DNA of 5,817 nt from Bacteroidales bacterium (GCA_900766775.1 CAAFXN010000098.1:1-5817), one strand, 5' to 3'; positions 1 through 5,318 are shown, counted from the first letter of the stretch. Program-made: numbers and translations. The notes: generated by a model from the sequence alone, not told the origin.

Positions 1-2
1 GT

Positions 3-125
3 GAAAGAGGTAAAGCTGGGAGGGTGGCTATTATCGCGGTCGCTAACAAACTCATACGCATCGCTTTCGCACTCGTAACAAAAAATCAAAAATATAACAA
101 GGATTACACACCTGTTTTTGCATAA
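3..125 (+). CDS. IS110-family-like transposase, C-terminal end only (5' part outside window)
   Basis: Frame 3 is open from the window edge to TAA at 123-125 and encodes 40 residues. It begins ERGKAGRVAIIAVANKL and continues with IRIAFALV, a polar stretch with two tyrosines, and a final VFA. The pattern RGK-x-x-x-VAIIAV-x-NKL-(I/L)-R followed by a hydrophobic helix resembles the extreme C-terminus of IS110/IS116/IS902 transposases (Transposase_20 region), as I remember that family. These enzymes are DEDD recombinases that move circular intermediates, guided by a bridge RNA encoded in the element's own non-coding end. The catalytic residues lie outside the window, so nothing can be said about activity. 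The stretch is too short for a firm call; a chance open frame is the main alternative. Multicopy insertion sequences commonly break assemblies, which would fit the window starting here. Confidence 0.62.
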   Translation, partial: ERGKAGRVAIIAVANKLIRIAFALVTKNQKYNKDYTPVFA

Positions 126-215
126 AAAACACTTTTTTGGACAACTTTTTATTATAGTTCGTATTGTTTTGGGGAGGCATAGGGGAGTGCGTGGAGAGGG
201 AATAAAAAGTCAGAA
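126..215. other. AT-rich stretch after the transposase, possible right end of the insertion sequence
   Basis: No credible gene is visible here. The first half is T-rich (runs at 132-137 and 145-149) and the second half purine-rich (about 171-203). If the upstream call is right, the insertion sequence should end in this stretch or a little beyond. IS110-type elements lack the long terminal inverted repeats that would mark the boundary, so I cannot place it. In the IS1111 branch the bridge RNA is encoded downstream of the transposase, so this stretch plus the following hairpin is where one would look. That is inference only. Confidence 0.3.
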
Positions 216-317
216 GTGTGCCAGTGTGCCAGCGTGCCAGCAGTTTCCTAAAATATATATGTGCGTGCGCGCGGGTGTATTTATGGAAACTGCTGGCACG
301 CTGGCACACTGGCACAC
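216..317. repeat. 33-bp perfect inverted repeat with 36-nt loop
   Basis: Positions 216-248 and 285-317 are exact reverse complements over 33 bases. The left arm is built from three tandem copies of an 8-mer, TGTGCCAG at 217-224 and 225-232 and CGTGCCAG at 233-240, followed by CAGTTTCC. The loop can pair further: 251-258 with 275-282, using G-U pairs in RNA, leaving a GC-rich apex. Outside the perfect arms, AGGGAAT at 197-203 matches ATTCCCT at 326-332, suggesting the element is longer and partly decayed. There is no T-run directly after the stem, so it is not a classic intrinsic terminator. It could be a palindromic intergenic repeat, an insertion-sequence target or a MITE-like element. Confidence 0.93.
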
Positions 318-366
318 CCCACTTCATTCCCTATTTGTTAATTTTTTATGAATTTATGTCTTTTTA

Positions 367-398
367 TTTGCATATATAAAAAATAAGTCGTACCTTTG
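367..398 (+). promoter_or_regulatory. Bacteroidota-type promoter (-33/-7)
   Basis: TTTG at 367-370 and TACCTTTG at 391-398 are separated by 20 nt. This matches the Bacteroidota housekeeping consensus TTTG-N19-21-TAnnTTTG with no mismatch. Transcription would be expected to start a few bases downstream, around 403-406. The first thing transcribed is a short structured unit ending in an intrinsic terminator, not a coding sequence. Confidence 0.82.
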
Positions 399-403
399 CA
401 CCG

Positions 404-474
404 TCATCCGATAGCAGAATGCTATTGCCGTGCAGCGTCAGTTTAGACCACCGTCTAAATTGACGCTTTTTTTT
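404..474 (+). ncRNA. Candidate small RNA or terminated leader, about 70 nt
   Basis: The unit lies between a consensus promoter and an intrinsic terminator and has no room for a meaningful reading frame. It holds a short hairpin (ATAGCA 411-416, loop GAA, TGCTAT 420-425), a linker, and the strong terminator hairpin. Two readings are possible: an independent small RNA, or a 5' leader whose terminator is sometimes read through into the surface-protein gene that starts 132 nt after the terminator. I do not recognise a named riboswitch or RNA family. The start position is inferred from the promoter and could be off by a few bases. Confidence 0.6.
435..474 (+). terminator. Strong intrinsic terminator
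   Basis: The 14-bp stem pairs 435-448 (GCGTCAGTTTAGAC) with 453-466 (GTCTAAATTGACGC), with one G-U pair and a CACC loop. Eight T residues follow directly at 467-474. The stem plus U-tract is the classical Rho-independent form. It ends the transcript expected from the promoter at 367-398. Confidence 0.9.
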
Positions 475-508
475 GTGCCTTTTTCCTAACTGTTATTGTG
501 CTATCTTC

Positions 509-540
509 GCGTCAATTTAAACGGTCGTTTAATCTGCCGC
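509..540. repeat. Degenerate inverted copy of the upstream terminator hairpin
   Basis: The sequence at 509-540 matches the reverse complement of 435-466 at 27 of 32 positions by hand alignment, including GCGTCAATTTA at its start and the loop context ACGGT. It can itself fold (TTAAAC 517-522, loop GGTC, GTTTAA 527-532) but has no T-tract right behind it, so it should not terminate well. Because it is nearly complementary to the terminator, the two could also pair with each other in one RNA. It lies in the 5' leader region of the surface-protein gene, 66 nt before its ATG. Confidence 0.72.
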
Positions 541-606
541 GCTGCATATCTTTTTAAGACTATTTGAGAACGAAATAACAATTAATCACTAACTTTCAAA
601 AACATT

Positions 607-2799
607 ATGAAAAAATTAACTCTTTTATTGTCTGCGATGCTATTAGCATGCGCAACAAGCCTACGGGCAGAGGTAGGAACCACTTCCACAGACACGTTAT
701 TCCACGAGTCCTTTGGCTCTAACACAGGTAAGGCCCGTGATTGGAACGACGAATACAGCGTTAAATCCGGCGTGGCTGCTGTTTATCAAAATGCGACATA
801 TAGCACAGAGAATGTTAAACAAGGAAAGAATACTACAGGGCAAACCGGTTCTGGTTTGAATCAGTCAGTTGCAAATACCGATGCCGTTTTTATTGTAGGT
901 CCCTTATCCGTAGCAGATTATCAAAATTTAGGGGTTACTTATTATTGGAAAGCAGGAAGTATAAAAGAAACTTATACTACAAATCTGTACTATTCAACTG
1001 ATAATAAAGAATATACAGAAGTAACAAAAACCAGCGGAGAAGGTGCTACAACATTTGTTCAGTGTGTTTATTCTTTGCCCGAGGCGGCGCAATCAAACAA
1101 TCTTTATCTCAAAGTTGTTTTCAATACATCGAATACCCAAGCCATAATTGATGAGTTTGTATTGATGGGAGAGAGCGCTTCCACCGCCACCCTCCAATCC
1201 ATTGAGATAACCGGCACTCCCGACAAGACCAACTATATGGCAGGTGAGGCGTTCAGCACCAATGGCTTGAAGGTAATGGGCAACTACGACAATGCTACGC
1301 AGAAAGAGATTACTGAAGGTATCACTTGGACTGTAACGCCTGCTACGCTGACCGCAGGGCTGACGCAGGTAAGCGTTACTGCTACCGCAGAGGGAAAATC
1401 AACTACTCGTACTATCACCGGTCTCACCGTTACCGCTGCTAAGACGCTCACTTCGATTGCCGTTAGCGGCACTCCCGCGGAGTTCTGGAAAGGCGACACC
1501 TTCAACCACAACGGCATGACCGTAACCGCGAAATGGGACGATAATTCCACAACGGATGTTACTGCCGAGGCTACTTTCTCCACGCCCGACATGACTACCG
1601 CTGGCACCAAGACTATCACCGTTACCTACAAAGAGAAGACTGCTACCTACGACATCACCGTCAATACCATCGCCAACACCCAAGAGACGGCATATACTAC
1701 CACTCAAGCAATCGCCTTGATTGATGCCGGCAAAGACTTGACTGCCAATGTGTATGTAAAAGGTACTATCAGTCAGATAGATGGCTATTCTTCCGGTACT
1801 ATTACATATTGGTTGGATCAACATACCTTTGAGGTATTTAAGGGGAAAAATCTGAATAATACAAACTTTACCGCTGTGGATGATGTAGTGAAAGGTGCAG
1901 AGGTGATTGTATATGGTCAGATAACGAAATTTGGCTCTACCTACGAATTTAATACCGGCAACTACCTCGCATCCTACACGGCTCCCGCTGTGGTCAAACA
2001 AGATCCTACTCTTACCTTGGGCACATACAAAACAAGTATGGACGCAAACGAAGTAAATGATGAATATAGCGTTACTTACGATGGTGATGGGACCCTCTCC
2101 GTTACCTCCTCTAATGAGGAAGTTGCTATGGTAACAATCGATGGTACTAATATCGTAGTAGATGCATTGACTGAAGGTACAACCACTATTAGCGTTTCTG
2201 CCGCAGAAACAGATACCTATTATTTTGTAGAGAAGAAATATACATTGACGGTTTATCCTGCATGGGTTGCAACATCCCTTCCCTTTGAGTTTGATGGCGG
2301 AAAGAACGATATAAATCAAGGGAATGGTATGAAACAAAATGGAATAGAAAATAAAGATTATTCTTCTTCTCCAAAACTTAAGTTTGGTGAGACCGATGCG
2401 TCTTTGATAATTTGGTTCAACGAAACAGCCGCTTCTGTAAGTTATGCTATTAAGGGGAATCCCCCAACTGGAACTACCACGTCCGGCACTTTTGATGTGC
2501 TTGAATCGGAAGATAACCAAAAGTATACTGCATTGGCTACTTATGTTAATTTGACTACAACCAAACTAACAGAAACTAAAACGTTATCTTCTTCTACCCG
2601 TTATATCAAATTCGTTTATAGTAACAAAGTTAGCGGCAACGTAGCATTGGGGGCTATAAAAATAGCAAAACCATCTACTCCCTCTGCTATCAACAATGCA
2701 GCCGTTGAGATATCTGCTGTGAAGACCATCGAGAACGGACAACTCATCATCCTCCGCGATGGCGTGAAGTACAACGCAATGGGTGTACGCTTGCAATAA
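607..2799 (+). CDS. Secreted multi-domain beta-sandwich surface protein with Big_3-like modules and type IX-like C-terminal tail
   Basis: This gene encodes a 730-residue protein of unknown function, probably exported to the cell surface. The N-terminus is a signal peptide: KK at 2-3, a hydrophobic core at about 4-16, and a likely cut after LRA at 19-21. LLAC at 12-15 also fits a lipobox, so a lipoprotein is an alternative. By eye the order is a beta-sandwich starting LFHESFG (about 31-190), Big_3-like Ig modules at 196-277 (LQSIEITGTP) and 281-353 (LTSIAVSGTP), an OB-fold-like module (about 359-460), a Big_2-like module (about 469-550), and a second beta-sandwich (about 557-690). The tail at 706-730, with ENGQLIILRDGVKYNAMG, resembles the ends of Bacteroidales type IX secretion cargo but is shorter than a full canonical sorting domain. 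No catalytic motif is visible; adhesion or glycan binding is a guess. The ATG at 607 follows an A-rich stretch without a Shine-Dalgarno, which is normal for this phylum. It stands alone on the + strand. Confidence 0.92.
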   Translation: MKKLTLLLSAMLLACATSLRAEVGTTSTDTLFHESFGSNTGKARDWNDEYSVKSGVAAVYQNATYSTENVKQGKNTTGQTGSGLNQSVANTDAVFIVGPLSVADYQNLGVTYYWKAGSIKETYTTNLYYSTDNKEYTEVTKTSGEGATTFVQCVYSLPEAAQSNNLYLKVVFNTSNTQAIIDEFVLMGESASTATLQSIEITGTPDKTNYMAGEAFSTNGLKVMGNYDNATQKEITEGITWTVTPATLTAGLTQVSVTATAEGKSTTRTITGLTVTAAKTLTSIAVSGTPAEFWKGDTFNHNGMTVTAKWDDNSTTDVTAEATFSTPDMTTAGTKTITVTYKEKTATYDITVNTIANTQETAYTTTQAIALIDAGKDLTANVYVKGTISQIDGYSSGTITYWLDQHTFEVFKGKNLNNTNFTAVDDVVKGAEVIVYGQITKFGSTYEFNTGNYLASYTAPAVVKQDPTLTLGTYKTSMDANEVNDEYSVTYDGDGTLSVTSSNEEVAMVTIDGTNIVVDALTEGTTTISVSAAETDTYYFVEKKYTLTVYPAWVATSLPFEFDGGKNDINQGNGMKQNGIENKDYSSSPKLKFGETDASLIIWFNETAASVSYAIKGNPPTGTTTSGTFDVLESEDNQKYTALATYVNLTTTKLTETKTLSSSTRYIKFVYSNKVSGNVALGAIKIAKPSTPSAINNAAVEISAVKTIENGQLIILRDGVKYNAMGVRLQ

Positions 2800-2812
2800 A
2801 TGCAGTATCGTC

Positions 2813-2852
2813 TTTCCCTGCGCTTGAAAACACCTTTTTAAGCGCAGGGAAA
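2813..2852 (+). terminator. Long hairpin just after the surface-protein gene
   Basis: A 13-bp perfect stem pairs 2813-2825 (TTTCCCTGCGCTT) with 2840-2852, 14 bp after the stop codon. The 14-nt loop can add a four-pair A-T extension. No T-tract follows on either strand, so this is not a classical intrinsic terminator. It may still mark the mRNA 3' end or protect it from 3' exonucleases. It could alternatively be another copy of a palindromic intergenic repeat. Confidence 0.6.
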
Positions 2853-2860
2853 TAACCATA

Positions 2861-2917
2861 CAACACACTCTATGCGCCAAGTTGTCTAATTGTCAAATTG
2901 TCAAATAGAGTGGGTTG
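2861..2917. repeat. Inverted repeat carrying tandem AATTGTCA units in its loop
   Basis: Arms 2861-2873 (CAACACACTCTAT) and 2905-2917 pair at 12 of 13 positions. The loop contains AATTGTCA twice in direct tandem (2888-2895 and 2896-2903), preceded by the related GTTGTCT. The hairpin begins 8 bp after the previous one, so the two form a paired structure between the convergent genes. I recognise no function. Confidence 0.65.
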
Positions 2918-2997
2918 CCAGCCGCAGCGGTCGCGTGAGCGAGTGGGCGGTTGAAGATTAAATGATGTAAAATTTTTATTTTGTTTTGAAAATTAGA

Positions 2998-3029
2998 AGA
3001 GAGAGTTCGTCGTGAGACGCGCTCTCTCT
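2998..3029. other. Hairpin with GTGA tetraloop, candidate structured RNA or terminator
   Basis: AGAGAGAG at 2998-3005 pairs with CTCTCTCT at 3022-3029, and CGTC at 3008-3011 pairs with GACG at 3016-3019. A 2x2 internal loop separates the two stems, and the apex is GTGA (a GNRA-type tetraloop if transcribed). A second, shorter GTGA hairpin lies at 2931-2942 (TCGC-GTGA-GCGA). No promoter or clean T-tract defines a transcript, so an RNA gene is not claimed. Confidence 0.5.
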
Positions 3030-3049
3030 GTTTGTGGGGAGGCTCCGGG

Positions 3050-3305
3050 TAGGCTCCGTTAATAGCCGTTAATTCGACATTAATTATTCTCCATTAAAGA
3101 CCGTTAAAAGGCCATTAAAGGGCTCCGTTAATCCCGACACGCCGAGACAAGTTGGGGCTATGATTTATCCATTAAAAGCCATTAAAGACCCATTAAAGAC
3201 TTCGTTCATTGCGATTTAAGCCTCCATTAAAAGCCGTTAAAAAACCATTTAACCTCCGTTCATTGCGATTTAAGCCTCCGTTAATTATCGTTAATTGGTC
3301 ATTAA
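3050..3305. repeat. Helically phased CCRTTAA repeat array, non-coding
   Basis: Twelve exact CCRTTAA heptamers start at 3056, 3066, 3091, 3101, 3112, 3125, 3169, 3179, 3190, 3224, 3234 and 3278. One-mismatch relatives lie near 3077, 3245, 3256, 3288 and 3299. Most neighbouring units are 10 or 11 bp apart, close to one helical turn, with interruptions near 3132-3168 and 3203-3223. The array fills nearly half of the gap between the convergent surface-protein and thiL genes. No promoter or gene is visible in it. It may be decayed tandem duplication, or a site for a DNA-bending or nucleoid protein. Confidence 0.8.
3203..3284. repeat. Direct repeat of 28 bp, two copies 54 bp apart
   Basis: Positions 3203-3230 and 3257-3284 are identical at 27 of 28 bases, starting CGTTCATTGCGATTTAAGCC. 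The 54-bp unit continues beyond the near-identical part with the same CCRTTAA spacing but diverged spacer bases. This shows that part of the phased array grew by a segmental tandem duplication. Confidence 0.88.
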
Positions 3306-3362
3306 TTATTTGTGCAGGGAGGGGCAGATTTGCCGATTGATTCCTGTTGCCCCGCCCCCTGA

Positions 3363-3385
3363 CCCCCTCCCCAAAGGGGTGGGGG
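3363..3385. terminator. GC-rich hairpin between convergent genes, 3' of thiL
   Basis: CCCCCTCCCC at 3363-3372 faces GGGGTGGGGG at 3376-3385 across an AAA loop, with one mismatch in ten pairs. It lies 21 bp past the thiL stop codon on the minus strand. No T-tract follows in either direction, so intrinsic termination is uncertain. C-rich and G-rich short palindromes of this kind are also commonly seen as intergenic repeats. Confidence 0.45.
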
Positions 3386-3406
3386 AGTTGGAGGAGGTCG
3401 CGGGTG

Positions 3407-4498
3407 TTATTCGGTGAAGGCGTTCCAGCCTTGGGCGGTGAGGGCGATTTCTTCGCCGTTGCGTCCGATGAGGTGTTTGCCGTATTCGGGCTTGGTGATG
3501 TGTCCGATGATATAGACATCATCCAGGGGCACCAGTTTCTCGTAGTCGGAGAGCGAGCAGGTGAAGAGCAGTTCGTAGTCCTCTCCGCCGTTGAGTGCGC
3601 AGGTAACGATGTTCAGGTTCATCTCCTCGGCGAGCGCAGCCGCCTGATAATCAATAGGTAACTTATCCTCGTACACCGCGCAACCGACGTTCGACTGCGA
3701 GCAGATATGCAGCAGTTCGCTGCTCAGTCCGTCCGACACATCCATCATCGCCGTGGGCTTGATACCCGCCTTGCGCAGTTTGGCGATGATGTCGCGTCGC
3801 GCCTCGGGTTTCAGTTGCCGCTCCAGCAGGTACTCTTTGCCCTCGAAGACCGCTTCGCTGACCGACCGCTCTGCTGTCTGATGCTTGCATCCCGATTTAT
3901 CGGGAACGCTCTGCTGTCCGACCGCTTTGCTGTCCGACTGTGCCCAGGCCTGGCGTTCGCGCTCGAGGAGGAGGAGCCCCATGTAGGCGGTGCCGAGGTT
4001 GCCCGTAACGCAGATGAGGTCGTTCTCCTTGGCGCCGTTGCGATAGACTATCTCGTCCGCCTTGGCGGTGCCGAGGCAGGTGATGGAGATGGTCAGTCCG
4101 GTCATGGAGGCGCAGGTGTCGCCGCCGACCAAGTCCACGCCGTAGCGTTCGCAAGCAAGGCGGATGCCGCTGTATAGTTCCTCTACCTGCTCCACTGAGA
4201 AGCGTTGGCTGAGCCCCAGCGAGACCGTTATCTGCGTGGGGGTGCCGTTCATGGCGTAGATATCGGAGAAATTGACCACCGCCGCCTTGTAGCCGAGGTG
4301 CTTGAGGGGGACGTACTCCAAGTTGAAGTGGATACCCTCGAGGAGCATGTCGGTGGTCATAAGTACTTGGTTAGCACCGAAATTCATCACGGCAGCATCG
4401 TCGCCCACGCCTTTGCGGGTAGAGGGCTGTTGCTGCGGGAGTTTGTCTGTGAGCCGGCGGATAAGCCCGAACTCACCCAAAGAAGAAATCTGAGTCAT
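3407..4498 (-). CDS. thiL: Thiamine-monophosphate kinase ThiL
   Basis: ThiL phosphorylates thiamine monophosphate with ATP to give thiamine diphosphate, the active cofactor, in the cytosol. The 363-residue product has the expected AIRS-type motifs: GVGDDAA at 30-36, MTTD at 47-50, NFSDIYAMNG at 76-85, VGGDT at 124-128, MMDVSDGLSSEL at 251-262, and ALNGGEDYELLF at 301-312. The acidic residues in these motifs bind metal and phosphate in the family. I chose the ATG at 4498, which gives the family-like MTQISSLGEFGLI start. An upstream in-frame ATG at 4549 only adds residues read from a 14-bp tandem repeat. Residues about 188-217 are a repeat-derived insertion, making the protein some 20 residues longer than relatives as I recall them. 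The motifs on both sides are intact, so the enzyme is probably functional. No Shine-Dalgarno or clear promoter is visible. Confidence 0.96.
   Translation of the reverse strand: MTQISSLGEFGLIRRLTDKLPQQQPSTRKGVGDDAAVMNFGANQVLMTTDMLLEGIHFNLEYVPLKHLGYKAAVVNFSDIYAMNGTPTQITVSLGLSQRFSVEQVEELYSGIRLACERYGVDLVGGDTCASMTGLTISITCLGTAKADEIVYRNGAKENDLICVTGNLGTAYMGLLLLERERQAWAQSDSKAVGQQSVPDKSGCKHQTAERSVSEAVFEGKEYLLERQLKPEARRDIIAKLRKAGIKPTAMMDVSDGLSSELLHICSQSNVGCAVYEDKLPIDYQAAALAEEMNLNIVTCALNGGEDYELLFTCSLSDYEKLVPLDDVYIIGHITKPEYGKHLIGRNGEEIALTAQGWNAFTE
3849..3937 (-). repeat. In-frame palindromic repeat block inside thiL
   Basis: Four copies of a 16-bp unit, read on the + strand as ACCGCTCTGCTGTCCG with variations, start at 3849, 3865, 3905 and 3921. 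They form two tandem pairs around a central palindrome, TCCCGAT-TT-ATCGGGA (3890-3905), preceded by GATGC-TT-GCATC (3880-3891). The block encodes ThiL residues about 188-217 (SDSKAVGQQS, then VPDKSGCKHQ, TAERSVSEAV). It falls between the LLLLERER helix and the EYLLERQLKPEARRDI segment, where relatives have a short linker. It keeps the reading frame open. It resembles in principle the palindromic elements inserted in frame into Rickettsia genes. Confidence 0.82.
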
Positions 4499-4501
4499 AG
4501 T

Positions 4502-4543
4502 GGATAAAGGATGAAGGATAAAGGATGAAGGATAAAGGATGAA
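4502..4543. repeat. Three perfect 14-bp tandem repeats directly upstream of the thiL start
   Basis: GGATAAAGGATGAA occurs three times in perfect tandem at 4502-4515, 4516-4529 and 4530-4543. On the thiL sense strand this is a pyrimidine-rich leader ending 3 bases before the ATG at 4498. It supplies no Shine-Dalgarno. It also creates a false in-frame upstream start for thiL. Copy number could vary by slippage and so change the leader length. Confidence 0.92.
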
Positions 4544-4600
4544 AGACAAATTAGTTTAGTATCTGGTTTGCTCTGATAGGATTTATCTACTATAGCCGAA

Positions 4601-4632
4601 ATTAATGAATAATTACACGGCAATTATATGTT
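4601..4632 (+). repeat. Left arm of an imperfect inverted repeat flanking lolD
   Basis: The sequence beginning ATTAATGAATAATTA matches the reverse complement of 5367-5398 at 28 of 32 positions, and both copies run on into AAAAAAC. The arm lies in the 157-bp lolD-thiL gap. Its last 12 bases, CAATTATATGTT at 4621-4632, recur directly at 4645-4656 and end on the first base of the lolD stop codon. Its origin is unknown. Confidence 0.75.
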
Positions 4633-4655
4633 AGAAAAAACGACCAATTATATGT

Positions 4656-5318
4656 TCATCGGATGCCTCCGTCCACCATCTCGACTACGCGGTCGGCGAT
4701 GGAGGTGAGGTCTTTGTCGTGGGTAACGATGATGATGGTCTGTTGGTACTGTTCGCGCAGGTGGAGGAGCAATCGGTTGAGTTCCTGCTTGTTGGCTTCG
4801 TCGAGGCTGCCCGTGGGTTCGTCGGCGAGGATGACCGAGGGGGACATCATCAGTGCGCGCGCCGCCGCCACACGCTGCTTCTCGCCGCCGGAGAGGGCGT
4901 TGGGCTTGTGGTGGAGCCGCTCGCGCAGCCCGAGGTCGGTCAGCAGTTGCTCCGCGCGCCGGCTACTCTCTTTGCGCGACTCGCCGGCGATGAGGGCGGG
5001 CATCATCACGTTCTCCAGCGCGGTGAACTCCGGCAGCAGTTGGTGGAACTGGAAGATGAAACCGATATGTCGGTTGCGGAAGGTAGCAAGGTCTTTCTCG
5101 CCGAGGCGGAAGACGTCTTCCCCGTTGATGAAGACCTGCCCGCTCGTGGGGCGGTCGAGGGTGCCGAGGATTTGCAGGAGCGTGGTCTTCCCTGCGCCGC
5201 TCTTGCCGATGATAGCCAGTATCTCGCCCTGCTGCACGCTGAGGTTCACACCTTTCAGCACCTCGAGCGTGCCGAAGGATTTGTGCAGGTCTTTTGCTTT
5301 AATGAGTGGAGTGGTCAT
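4656..5318 (-). CDS. lolD: LolD-type ABC transporter ATP-binding protein
   Basis: This is the ATPase subunit of an ABC system of the LolCDE type, which releases lipoproteins from the inner membrane for transfer to the outer membrane. In the 220-residue product the Walker A is GKSGAGKT (38-45), the Q-loop lies in FQFHQLLPEFTALENV (Q90), the signature is LSGGEKQR (142-149), the Walker B is VILADEPTGSLD (162-173), and the H-loop is IIVTHD (H200). The FQFHQLLPEFTALENVMMPA stretch and the short length point to LolD rather than a general exporter, although MacB/FtsE-like ATPases are close relatives. No membrane subunit is in the window. I prefer the ATG at 5318 because it starts MTTPLIKAKDLHKSFG and shares the context CACTATGAC with thiL. 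An in-frame ATG at 5351 would add 11 residues and cannot be excluded. A promoter candidate lies at 5469-5500. Confidence 0.93.
   Translation of the reverse strand: MTTPLIKAKDLHKSFGTLEVLKGVNLSVQQGEILAIIGKSGAGKTTLLQILGTLDRPTSGQVFINGEDVFRLGEKDLATFRNRHIGFIFQFHQLLPEFTALENVMMPALIAGESRKESSRRAEQLLTDLGLRERLHHKPNALSGGEKQRVAAARALMMSPSVILADEPTGSLDEANKQELNRLLLHLREQYQQTIIIVTHDKDLTSIADRVVEMVDGGIR

Noticed and set aside
52..327. Minus-strand open frame of 91 codons in the left non-coding region
   Set aside because: It runs through one arm, the loop and the other arm of the 33-bp inverted repeat and into the antisense of the transposase end. Nothing supports a protein.
502..509. TATCTTCG as a -7 promoter element close to the surface-protein gene
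   Set aside because: It has one mismatch and no TTTG box at the right distance upstream; the promoter at 367-398 is far better.
1399..2520. Long open frame on the minus strand opposite the surface-protein gene (373 codons)
   Set aside because: Its translation has no recognisable domain or sensible composition, while the + strand frame has a signal peptide and modular Ig-like repeats. It is an antisense shadow.
3050..3305. CRISPR array
   Set aside because: Units are only 7 bp, spacing is 10-11 bp, and there is no long repeat with unique spacers or cas gene.
3707..4177. 156-codon frame on the + strand opposite thiL
   Set aside because: It is a shadow of a strongly supported ThiL frame, with no start context or domain.
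4499..4549. Seventeen-residue N-terminal extension of ThiL
   Set aside because: The extension is read from the 14-bp tandem repeat and gives a low-complexity FILYPSS-type peptide. The internal ATG at 4498 gives the family-typical start.
4547..4554. Minus-strand CTAATTTG as a thiL promoter
   Set aside because: The TA is one base out of register with the TTTG, and no -33 TTTG is found at 19-21 nt.
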